Source of the DNA: Pseudo-nitzschia pungens
Taxonomy: Eukaryota; Bacillariophyta; Bacillariophyceae; Bacillariales; Bacillariaceae
Length of the DNA stretch: 64,000 nt
Reading direction: 5' to 3'
Assembly: GCA_037355855.1 (NCBI GenBank)
Contig: CM074763.1
Coordinates: 682,001-746,000, forward strand
The notes beneath the pieces were generated by a model. That model was not told the DNA's origin and searched no databases. It saw nothing but the letters and a program-made list of their open reading frames with translations. Shown here piece after piece: positions 56,442 to 64,000 of the stretch (positions within the stretch are counted from its first letter, which is position 1; every line of letters begins with the position of its first letter). The position numbers were made by a program, and so were the translations under genes.

Positions 56442-57210
56442 GTCGAATGCTTGAACTGATATATATGTCGAATGCTTGAACTGATAATGGATGCAATGAT
56501 AATATTATATGATGCTATGATAATTTGCCATAGATGTCGTAGATCTTATGGGCACCAATAGAATAGAATTCCGGATCCAAGTGTTTGAGATTTCTTCTGT
56601 CACGTTTTTAGAGAGGAGCTTTATGATGCGATGGAAGCTTCTCAATCAACAAGTAATTACAAGTAAGGCTTACAAGTACGATTGACACTAGACGATTGTC
56701 AACGCGAAAGTTCCACTCTTCCAGTTCTAACGTACACGGAAGTTCTAAGTTCCAGTCGAAGCCAAAGAAGACCGACATCGTCATAGAAGGAAAAAGAATT
56801 TGGCAGAACGAACGAAAGAAACATACCACAGCGAAAAAGCGTCACTGCCTAACCCTGCACGTGTCAATGGTTGGATTCTGCCGTTGGATGGCCCTCTTAG
56901 GATATTGAATATGTCACGTAAATACGAATCCTATGTTGTTGGTACATAATTTACTCTCCGAATCCATCCATCAAAATGTCCGTTCCGTTGCTTGTTGTTT
57001 CACATGATTGTTCTTGATTGATTCATTGTTTGTTCTGTTTCGCTGTTTCATGTTTTTGATTCGTTGATCAGTTCATGTCGAAAATCCGAGTGACATCCTT
57101 TTCGAAAGCCAAACGCAACATCGCAAAATCCTTCCCAACAACGACCATTCCACGAGACAAGCTGCTGTCCTGCGTCCCAGCTTTTTGAACCCACGAAAAG
57201 GACGAAAACA
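56442..57210. other. Shared promoter region of two divergent cathepsin genes
   Basis: This 769-bp spacer lies between the start codons of the two cathepsin X/Z paralogues. A duplicated ATATGTCGAATGCTTGAACT segment begins at 56443 and again at 56465 in this stretch. AT-rich DNA follows; no ORF is supported. Confidence 0.6.
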
Positions 57211-58590
57211 ATGAAGACAGCAACAGCGAGCCGCTGCTTGTCCCTCTATTTGGCGTGGCTCCTTGCCCACAATCCTGTCCCGATCGTCCGCGCCGAGAGG
57301 GATCCCCGTTCCCATCTCAACAATCCCCGCGATGATTCGTTCTCGAAACCGCACTCGCACTCGCACTCGCACTCGTACAGCGAGCTCCTGGACGATACGA
57401 ACGTCCTTCCCGATATCTCTTCCCCGCTCCCCATCGAGTACATCGATCCCGACACCCTCCCCGATTCCTTCGACTGGAAGAACGTCGACGGCAGGTCCTA
57501 TCTGACAAAGTCCTGGAACCAGCACATTCCCCACTACTGCGGGAGCTGCTGGGCCTTTTCGTCGCTCACGGCGCTGGCGGATCGCATCAAGATCCACAGC
57601 AATGCCAATGGCAGTGGTGATAGTAACAAGCCCACGCACACGCACACACGCACCGACATTGAGCTGAGCGTCCAGTACGTCCTCAACTGCGCAACACCGA
57701 GCGTGGGAAGCTGCAGCGGGGGGAGCATGCTCGAGCTCTACCGGTTTCTAAAGAAGGACGCCCGCATGGTTCCGTACGAGACCTGCATGCCCTACCTGGC
57801 CTGCAGTTCCGAATCGGTCGAGGGATTTTGTCCCCACGTCGACACGACGTGCCAACCGATCAACACCTGCCGGACCTGCGACACCTTTGTGGAGAACGGG
57901 GGGACCTGCCGCGAGATCGATCCGCTGCCGAACGCGACCGTGGCTGAATACGGGTACTACCGACTCTCCGGCGTTGCAAACGAGGGGGAGGGGAACAACC
58001 ACAACCACAACGACAACGACAACGACAACGACAATGACAATTATATTTATACCATGCATCGCTTGATTCAAGCCGTCAAGGCGGAGATTTTTGCTCGGGG
58101 ACCCGTGGTGGCCTCCATCAACGGACACGGATTGGCAAACTACACCGGCGGGGTCTATTCGGACGATACCTATTCCAAAAACACTACCCACGCGGTGTCC
58201 ATCACGGGATGGGGCAAGGATCCCGATCCCGGTCAGAAAGACGGAGACGACGACGACGATGACAACAATGGGGACCGGGAGTATTGGATCGTTCGCAACA
58301 GCTGGGGCGAATACTGGGGAGAGATGGGATTTTTCCGCATCGCCATGGGACGCAATGTTCTGGGGATCGAGGAAAAAATCGTCTGGGCCACCCCCGGGAA
58401 CTTTACCGTTGCGAACTTTCCGTGCCACGAAAACGGGAGCAACTGCGAAAGGCACCACCGCCAGCGCCGTTACCAGCAGCGGCAGCAGCAGCAGCAGTAT
58501 CTGGATCCCTCCAAAAACCACCCCAATCGCCTCGAGCGGCACGCGAGGCTGCGAAACGCCGGATCGGAATCCGCGACGAGCGGGAGCTAA
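57211..58590 (+). CDS. Cathepsin X/Z-like protease, intronless paralogue
   Basis: This 459-aa single-exon protease is head-to-head with its eight-exon paralogue. The signal peptide (MKTATASRCLSLYLAWLLAH) is followed by a His/Ser-rich propeptide, then SFDWKNVDGRSYL. NQHIPHYCGSCWAFS contains the cathepsin X HIP loop and catalytic Cys113. His327 is in NTTHAVSITGWG and Asn363 in RNSWGEYWGEMGF. Low-complexity inserts absent from the paralogue are (TH)n near residue 145, an Asn/His/Asp run near 263-280, an Asp run near 345 and a Gln run near 425. The product is probably a vacuolar or secreted carboxypeptidase, as cathepsin X removes single C-terminal residues. The ATG at 57211 is the first in the frame. 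Lack of introns suggests origin through a spliced copy or loss of introns. Confidence 0.92.
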   Translation: MKTATASRCLSLYLAWLLAHNPVPIVRAERDPRSHLNNPRDDSFSKPHSHSHSHSYSELLDDTNVLPDISSPLPIEYIDPDTLPDSFDWKNVDGRSYLTKSWNQHIPHYCGSCWAFSSLTALADRIKIHSNANGSGDSNKPTHTHTRTDIELSVQYVLNCATPSVGSCSGGSMLELYRFLKKDARMVPYETCMPYLACSSESVEGFCPHVDTTCQPINTCRTCDTFVENGGTCREIDPLPNATVAEYGYYRLSGVANEGEGNNHNHNDNDNDNDNDNYIYTMHRLIQAVKAEIFARGPVVASINGHGLANYTGGVYSDDTYSKNTTHAVSITGWGKDPDPGQKDGDDDDDDNNGDREYWIVRNSWGEYWGEMGFFRIAMGRNVLGIEEKIVWATPGNFTVANFPCHENGSNCERHHRQRRYQQRQQQQQYLDPSKNHPNRLERHARLRNAGSESATSGS

Positions 58591-59276
58591 ACGGAAACCA
58601 TTGCCAACGAGCCGTGCTCGTGGATCTCACACAGACTAAGGTTGCGCAATTCTGGAACGAATAGAACGAAATTCTAGAAATATACTATAAGTAGAACACC
58701 AACAACATTCTGCCGTGCCTATCGGTTATCTACCATCGTATTCCATAATACTACTATGAATCATTATCTCGTCCCTGCGTTTCGACCTTGCGGCTGTCCC
58801 AACCACACCGTTGAGGAATGGTAGCCACCGTTCACTCCGATTGAACGAACAACCCCGCTCCCATTCCGTTCCGTTCTGTGTCGCCCATGTTATGAAGCGC
58901 CGTCTGTGGCTCCCATCATCGTATTCCATACGAAAACAAAACAAAAAATAATCCAGTCCCTGCGTTTCGGCCTTGCGGCTGTCCCAACCACACCGTTCAC
59001 GAACGGTAGCCACCGTTCACTCCGATTGAACGAACAACCCCACTCCCGTTCCGTTCCGTTCCGTTCTGTGTCGCCCATGTTACGAAGCGCCGCCTGTGGC
59101 ACCTATCATCGTACTCAATAATAAAACAAAAAATAATCTAGTCCCTGCGTTTCGGCCTAGCGGCTGTCCCGACCACACCGTTGACGAACGGTAGCCACCG
59201 TTCACTCCGATCAATCGATCGATCGATCGATCGAACCCGCTTGCTTTTCGTTTCGTTTCGTTTGGTTTTGACGATG
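58591..59276. other. Convergent spacer filled by a triplicated 185-bp unit
   Basis: It lies between the intronless cathepsin (+) and the 936-aa gene (-). Most of it (58734-59276) is three tandem copies of a 185-bp sequence derived from the 3' end of the minus-strand gene. Confidence 0.7.
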
Positions 59277-59288
59277 TTACGATGCGCC
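58734..59288. repeat. 185-bp tandem triplication reaching a stop codon
   Basis: The landmark GTCCCTGCGTTTCG occurs at 58771, 58956 and 59141, exactly 185 bp apart. Each copy also has CCACACCGTTGA/CACGAACGG, CACCGTTCACTCCGAT, and ATGTTA(T/C)GA(A/T)GCGCCG. In the last copy this final block is the real stop codon of the 936-aa gene (GAS-stop). The outer two copies are non-coding, diverged duplicates. Confidence 0.9.
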
Positions 59289-62087
59289 GTTCTCGACTAG
59301 GTGCCGGAGCAGCGCGGTCCGCTGCGAGACGGGCAGCTGGTTCCGGACGCAGGCCCGCCGCACAAAGGCGCTCGTCTTCTCCAAGCTGGTGCACAGATCC
59401 ATCATGGATTGCGACATGGTGCTCACCTGGGCAAAGACGATGGCGTTCACCTGCGAAGCGGCCTGGCATCGCTCGGCGCGGGTCAGGTCGTGCCAACGGG
59501 TCTTGGTAGCCTCGGTCCACTCGCTCCGTTCCTTGTTCTCGGTCGTTATCACACGGTCCGAGTCGCGCTCGAAATTCGACATGATCCCGCTGTAGTTCAG
59601 CTTCTCGAGAATGGTGCTGTGCAGGGCCCGGTCCCAGAACTCGTCCTTTTCCCAGAGGGGGTGGCCGACCAGGCGCGACCGGACGAAGGTCTTGTCCGCA
59701 TCGCTTTCGCCGGTAGAGACGTAAAAGTGTTCCGAGAGGCCCATCAGCAAAATGGCGCTGGACAACTCGCCGTCCTTTTTGGTGCCGCATCCCGCCAGTA
59801 CCGCCGCAAACACCCTGCAGAGGCCCTCGAACTGGGCCGGGGACGGAATGGAACAATGGGTGCTCCGCTTCGCGTTCATGGAATAGCAGATTGTCGACCG
59901 ACGCGTCGTGGACCGTTGCGATTGTCCCCTCGCGATCCGGCACAGCATCTCGACCGAGGGCTCCAGAGAAAGTGAGTCGGTGCTGCCGCCACCGAACAAG
60001 GAATCCAGGGCCTGCTCGATGACCTCGGGCGTAATCGACGAGTGTTCGTCGTCGTCGTCTTCATTGGCGTCGTCGTCGGACATTTTTTCGTCCCCATTCC
60101 CGAATTTGCGGTGGCTCTCCTCGGATCCCGTGTCGCCCCGGAGGTGGTTCAGCGCGGACGCTACGCCTCCGTCGTCGTCTTCGCCGAGCGAACTCCGGCC
60201 ACCCGGTTTCGCCTTGTCCATGTCGATGTAGTGGTTCAGATCGGCGCGAACGTCGATGGCATCAACAACGGTCTCGAGTTCGTCCAGGAGCTTCAGTCGC
60301 TCCCGGATGGATTCGCGTTCGATGGCAATGACCGACCGCAGACACGACGCCTGCGCGTTTCCACAACTCACCAGACACGTCTCCGCCGCTAGGTGCGCTG
60401 AACGGTTGGTTCGATCCAGATTCGAGAGAACGCTCAGCAGCGTGTTTGCCGCGTCCTCCACCGCCTCGTTGGCGGCGAGGGCCATGACCCGAAGCTCCGG
60501 CAGGCGATGCTGGACCTCGAACTCGTACCTGGCATCCATTTCGAATTCCATCTCTTCCGGTGCCTTGATGACGGGTGGTGCCTCTAGTTGGGGGGTGGCA
60601 TTGGAGAAATCCGTGACGGGTTCAAAGCTTCCCTCCTCCATGGATGCCGTTGCCGCCGACACCAGATCCAAGATCGCGGACGACGTCGCCTCCGAATCTC
60701 CGGTAGCGTTTTTGGCTCGGTTCGCTTCTTCTTCCTTCATTTGCTTCTTTCGCTCCTCCTCTTTTGTTCTAGTGCGTCGCAGCAGCTTTTCTTCCACGAG
60801 ACGGGTCACCTTGACTTCCGCCCTGTGAACCTTCTCCCATTTGTTCTTGGCGTCCTCTTTGCACTCCCGCAAATAGTCTTCCATGGCTTTGATTCGCCTG
60901 ATTGATTCTTGAAGGGCTGCCTGTCGACCGTCGACGCGCTCTTCCGTTTTCGTTTTGGCGCTTTGAATTTCGGACAGAGCTCCCGAGGCCTTGGACAAAT
61001 CGCTCCAACGCTTCGAGTCGAACTCTGCTGCCTTCGAATAAAAGTTTTCGAGCGCTTTCAGGGATGCCGGGATTGTACCTCCGGAATGATTCAGGGGTCC
61101 CACTCGATCCGGAGACACTTCCAAGACGACGCTCTGTTCTTGGTTTTGGAACATCAGTCGGAAATGGTTTTGCCTATCGTGGTACGATTCTGCTGAAAAC
61201 TTCTCCTGCAGGTACTTTTGGTAGCTGGCGACTTTGGATTCCGTGAGTTCCGCCTGTTCCACCCCGACCATCTTCCGTATCATGTCAGCCGTTTGGTTTT
61301 CTTTTGTGGCGTTTGCCTTTTTGGCAAGCACCAATTCTTCTAAAAAGTGAGCCAAGTCCCCGATGCTATCAGCAGATTGTTTCAATGCGAGAGATGTAGC
61401 AGCTGTAGACCAACCCTTGGCCGAGAACCCATTGATCTCCTTGTCGCCATGTCTGCGCAAATCGTTGCCCAGGAAGACGGCCGATTTGTATTCTTCACCG
61501 AGTCCGAGTTCATTCGATTGAATACTGTTCGCCCAACACCAAGATTCCAGTCCACTTTGTTCATCAAACTCGCCTGTCGTATCTTTTCCTTCGCCATCCT
61601 CGTAGCAGCTCTCTGACTTTCCTTCCGTGCTCTGTTGTTGATGAGGTATGATGAGGAGCTCTCCGTCAGGCGAAACCAAGACCGAACAGTCGACCAACCC
61701 CGTTGCACTATCAACTCCTCGACCAGAAGATGTAGAGGTAGAGGTCAATGCATCGGAAGCTTCGATGCAGGTATGAAACGATTTCAGCCCTTCAATATTA
61801 TCCATCAATGTTTTGGTGACAACTTCCTTCAATCGAACAGCGTGGTTTCGTCGCTCCGTCGACGCAGAAACCTGTGATGATAGGAATGGATTGTTGATAT
61901 TTCTGGTATTCTTTATCCTGGCAGGACTAAGAGGGCCACTGGATACCTCGTTCTTCAAATCCTTACGATCAGTTTGTAACCCCGACTCTACCACGGACCC
62001 ACGGCTATTCGAGGGCTGGAATGAAGTTAAAGAATTGGTTTTCGTCGCACTTGGTTCAACGGTGATTCTCTGCAGAAAGCGTAGCAT
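59277..62087 (-). CDS. Unknown 936-aa coiled-coil protein, possible SBF2/KIAA0513-like C-terminus
   Basis: This is a long single-exon gene with no firm family. The ATG at 62087 (MLRFLQRITVEPSATK) starts a disordered, Ser/Thr/Asn-rich region of about 240 residues. A helical part with HFLEELVLAKKANATKENQT and YQKYLQEKFSAESYHDRQ follows, then a long charged coiled coil at about residues 350-480 (KTEERVDGRQAALQESIRRI). A second helical block (HLAAETCLVSCGNAQASCLRS) and an acidic linker lead to a globular C-terminal 230 residues. These contain FEGLCRVFAAVLAGCG, LMGLSEHFYVSTG and HPLWEKDEFWDRAL. That pattern loosely recalls the SBF2-type domain of KIAA0513/MTMR5, linked to membrane traffic; I hold this weakly. 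The 3' half is more GC-rich than the 5' half. Confidence 0.75.
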   Translation of the reverse strand: MLRFLQRITVEPSATKTNSLTSFQPSNSRGSVVESGLQTDRKDLKNEVSSGPLSPARIKNTRNINNPFLSSQVSASTERRNHAVRLKEVVTKTLMDNIEGLKSFHTCIEASDALTSTSTSSGRGVDSATGLVDCSVLVSPDGELLIIPHQQQSTEGKSESCYEDGEGKDTTGEFDEQSGLESWCWANSIQSNELGLGEEYKSAVFLGNDLRRHGDKEINGFSAKGWSTAATSLALKQSADSIGDLAHFLEELVLAKKANATKENQTADMIRKMVGVEQAELTESKVASYQKYLQEKFSAESYHDRQNHFRLMFQNQEQSVVLEVSPDRVGPLNHSGGTIPASLKALENFYSKAAEFDSKRWSDLSKASGALSEIQSAKTKTEERVDGRQAALQESIRRIKAMEDYLRECKEDAKNKWEKVHRAEVKVTRLVEEKLLRRTRTKEEERKKQMKEEEANRAKNATGDSEATSSAILDLVSAATASMEEGSFEPVTDFSNATPQLEAPPVIKAPEEMEFEMDARYEFEVQHRLPELRVMALAANEAVEDAANTLLSVLSNLDRTNRSAHLAAETCLVSCGNAQASCLRSVIAIERESIRERLKLLDELETVVDAIDVRADLNHYIDMDKAKPGGRSSLGEDDDGGVASALNHLRGDTGSEESHRKFGNGDEKMSDDDANEDDDDEHSSITPEVIEQALDSLFGGGSTDSLSLEPSVEMLCRIARGQSQRSTTRRSTICYSMNAKRSTHCSIPSPAQFEGLCRVFAAVLAGCGTKKDGELSSAILLMGLSEHFYVSTGESDADKTFVRSRLVGHPLWEKDEFWDRALHSTILEKLNYSGIMSNFERDSDRVITTENKERSEWTEATKTRWHDLTRAERCQAASQVNAIVFAQVSTMSQSMMDLCTSLEKTSAFVRRACVRNQLPVSQRTALLRHLVENGAS

Positions 62088-63080
62088 GACCTGTATTCTT
62101 GTAAAGTTTAATTCCTCGGATGCTGCCCTTTCGATAGTCTCTGTAGCTCAATTGATAACTTGGAGATCGGATGATATCCAATATTGAACTTCATTCGACA
62201 GTCAGTCGTCGGAGGGCGGAGGGTCGAGGGTCGAGGGTCTTCGTGGAATGGACTTCGGCGTGAATAATGATAAAAAAAACCACTTGTACTTTGGAACAAT
62301 GATTTTACGAGTAAACTCTTATCCCTGGCAGTTCATGTACCGGTACCGATACGTACAGATAACTCGATATCGAGATGCCACTATCGGTACAGGTATGAAT
62401 GGGAGTCATAACTTTTATTCAGCCCAAGTAACCTGTAAGGTCGCGAACGGGTCTTTTTCCTTCCTTTAAGTGCCTGTGGGTGCGCACTAAAAAGCAGGAA
62501 CCCTTCCAAGAAGGTAACCTTACGTACCGGTATCATCATCCAATGGATCCATCTATTTTGAGAATATCATACCTTACGGTTCCGTCTTTGATACCCGTAA
62601 TCTTTGCATAACCTTACCGTACGGTAATACCGGTAAGATTACCGGTAAGGTTACTGCATGGTTTGATGTTGGTGGGATTCAAAACACGGGAATGAAATTC
62701 ATACCGTCAGTCGTAAAGCACCACTACGAGCCGCTCCTTTTTTGGATGACATCATTAAAATCCATCAAGGATCATGAGATACCGAACTCACCGATGATGG
62801 CGGTAGGCCAGCTTGTACCCGGTACTTGTACCGAGTTCAAGCGTGAATAGCTCCATCATGAACGAATTACGATACGAGTAAGTAAACCTTACGTGCAGTT
62901 AGTTTTTGTCTTCCGCTCGAAACCGAGAATTCGAGTTGATACATGCAACCGAAAAGGTGAAGCAAACCTCCAAGTTGTTGAGCTACCAACTCATACCGAA
63001 CCATATCGGCATCGACACCTTCACATTGAACTCGTCAGCATCCTCGACCTGTACTGCTTTGCGACAAAATATTGAATACA
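62088..63080. other. Divergent intergenic region rich in GTAAGGTTAC words
   Basis: It lies between the 936-aa gene (-) and the SET gene (+). A GGGTCGA tandem is at about 62219-62240. GTAACCTTAC is at 62514-62523 and GTAAGGTTAC at 62645-62654, with several GGTAATACCGGTAAGATTACC-like palindromic words between 62600 and 62655. No gene is supported. Confidence 0.6.
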
Positions 63081-64000
63081 ATGAAGGCTTCGTTTGCGGT
63101 ACCTTTCTGTGGCGTCGCCATTCTTTGCATGCAGGCTGCAATCGATGAGGTAAACGCTTTGGCCAGCAGCAAGTCGAAAGCCAAGGGGAAGTCCAATGCA
63201 GGAACAGGATTTGGATCGAGTCAAAAAACGACTTTCATTCACACACCCGACACCGGAGAAGAGTCGCAAAGACTTGTGAAATTCCTCACCGCTCAGAAGG
63301 CCAAAGGACTCGAAAACGTCGATATCGGTTTCCACAAAGAAACCGGTCGCCGTGGGCTCTTTTGCACGTCAAAAATCAAGAAAAATCAAAAGTTCTGCCG
63401 CATTCCATCGGATTGTGCCTTGGCATTGGCGGATCCAAGCAAAAATGGAGAGGACGCCCCAACCCCAGCTCACCGAGGAGCAAACCTTTTGGAAATGTAC
63501 ATGAAGAACGAACAAGCGAGCAAACTCTGGAGTCCATACCTGGACACACTTCCAACGCAAGAATCGCCCATGTTCGACCGAACGCCTGACTTTTTCGTCG
63601 ACGACGACTTGGAGCTTTTGGAATTCCCTCGTGTGATTAATCGAGCAAAACAACGCAAGAACGAAATTGCCGAAGTTGCAGCCGAACGGGGATTGACAGA
63701 AGAAGAATTGCAATTTGCTACGTGGTTGACTACATCGCGACAATTTCGACTGTACCTACCAACACCCAAAACTGAGGAAGATGAGATCATGCCCGACGAA
63801 GATGAAAAGGGCCAAATCATCAGTAAAGGAGGTGAAAAGAAAGCTTTTTATGTTATGGTTCCATTCATTGACATTGCCAATCATAGCTCTGACCAACCCA
63901 ACTGTAAGTTAACATTGATCGATCCCGAGAAGGACGATGCTTGGTTTGCCTTGGAAGCGACTCGACCAATCGCAGCGGGGAAAGAACTCGTCATTTCTTA
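63081..64000 (+). CDS. SET-domain lysine/histidine methyltransferase, LSMT/SETD3-like (5' part)
   Basis: The frame is open from the ATG at 63081 to the right edge (306 residues seen), with no intron needed. An N-terminal hydrophobic leader (MKASFAVPFCGVAILCMQAA) suggests ER entry, possibly on to the plastid. The SET fold follows: NVDIGFHKETGRRGLFCTSK (N-SET), KFCRIPSDCALAL, then WSPYLDTLP, an iSET helical insert (RAKQRKNEIAEVAAERGLTE) and VPFIDIANHSSDQPNCKL, which holds the DxxNHS AdoMet/substrate signature. RPIAAGKELVIS is cut at the edge just before the expected YG. This split-SET layout is typical of Rubisco large-subunit methyltransferase and SETD3 relatives. The target protein cannot be told, and the Rubis substrate-binding domain lies beyond the window. 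Confidence 0.85.
   Translation, partial: MKASFAVPFCGVAILCMQAAIDEVNALASSKSKAKGKSNAGTGFGSSQKTTFIHTPDTGEESQRLVKFLTAQKAKGLENVDIGFHKETGRRGLFCTSKIKKNQKFCRIPSDCALALADPSKNGEDAPTPAHRGANLLEMYMKNEQASKLWSPYLDTLPTQESPMFDRTPDFFVDDDLELLEFPRVINRAKQRKNEIAEVAAERGLTEEELQFATWLTTSRQFRLYLPTPKTEEDEIMPDEDEKGQIISKGGEKKAFYVMVPFIDIANHSSDQPNCKLTLIDPEKDDAWFALEATRPIAAGKELVIS

Noticed and set aside
59080..59943. Minus-strand ORF running through the tandem repeat into the 936-aa gene
   Set aside because: It is a different frame from the conserved gene, kept open by GC-rich sequence; the repeat copies only mimic its end.
62137..62205. tRNA-like stretch (TCTGTAGCTCAATTGATAAC)
   Set aside because: The D-arm-like string is followed by no matching acceptor stem, no anticodon stem and no GTTCRANNC T-loop.

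Overview
The window is nuclear DNA of a stramenopile alga, most likely a pennate diatom. The evidence is compact genes with few short GT-AG introns (about 100-430 bp), long hydroxy/proline-rich PSxxPS repeat surface proteins, bipartite plastid-targeting-like leaders, and the plant/fungal-type PurK-PurE fusion. No bacterial, organellar or viral genes and no complete transposon were seen. I recognise 22 protein genes, two of them cut by the window edges; spliced models were built by hand from reading frame, GT-AG sites and family alignment.

Layout. 1-728 (-): N-terminal part of an unknown, probably plastid-targeted protein. 1901-4316 (+): U2AF large subunit. 5542-7331 (-): serine/histidine decarboxylase. 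9023-10165 (-): zinc-independent MDR oxidoreductase. 10933-11783 (+): CoA-type Nudix hydrolase. 13041-15446 (+): COG6. 15584-16108 (-): LYR-motif protein. 17256-21283 (+): vigilin-like multi-KH protein. 21565-23347 (-): ADE2 (PurK-PurE). 24220-25830 (-): Sel1-repeat protein. 27501-33630 (+): giant PSxx-repeat membrane protein. 34077-35051 (-): PEX11 family. 36069-37784 (+): CNOT11. 38013-39687 (-): C3HC zinc-finger (NIPA/Rsm1-like). 42485-44427 (+): PDZ/zinc-ribbon protein. 45237-48253 (+): four-PDZ protein. 48447-50148 (-): three-repeat CXC (tesmin/TSO1) protein. 50476-52287 (-): NOG2 GTPase. 53828-56441 (-) and 57211-58590 (+): two divergent cathepsin X/Z paralogues, one with seven introns and one with none. 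59277-62087 (-): unknown 936-aa coiled-coil protein. 63081-end (+): SET-domain (LSMT/SETD3-like) methyltransferase, truncated.

The genes are mostly housekeeping (splicing, mRNA decay, ribosome assembly, purine synthesis, Golgi and peroxisome functions) and do not form a pathway cluster. The unusual material is the PSxx protein with a glycosyltransferase-like head, the neighbouring PDZ genes, the intron-rich/intronless cathepsin pair with a 15-nt microexon, and the intergenic DNA. That DNA carries a recurrent 10-mer (GTAAGGTTAC), pentanucleotide microsatellites and TAC/TAG-rich blocks. Four genes show single-base frame breaks, which may be assembly errors or real alleles.
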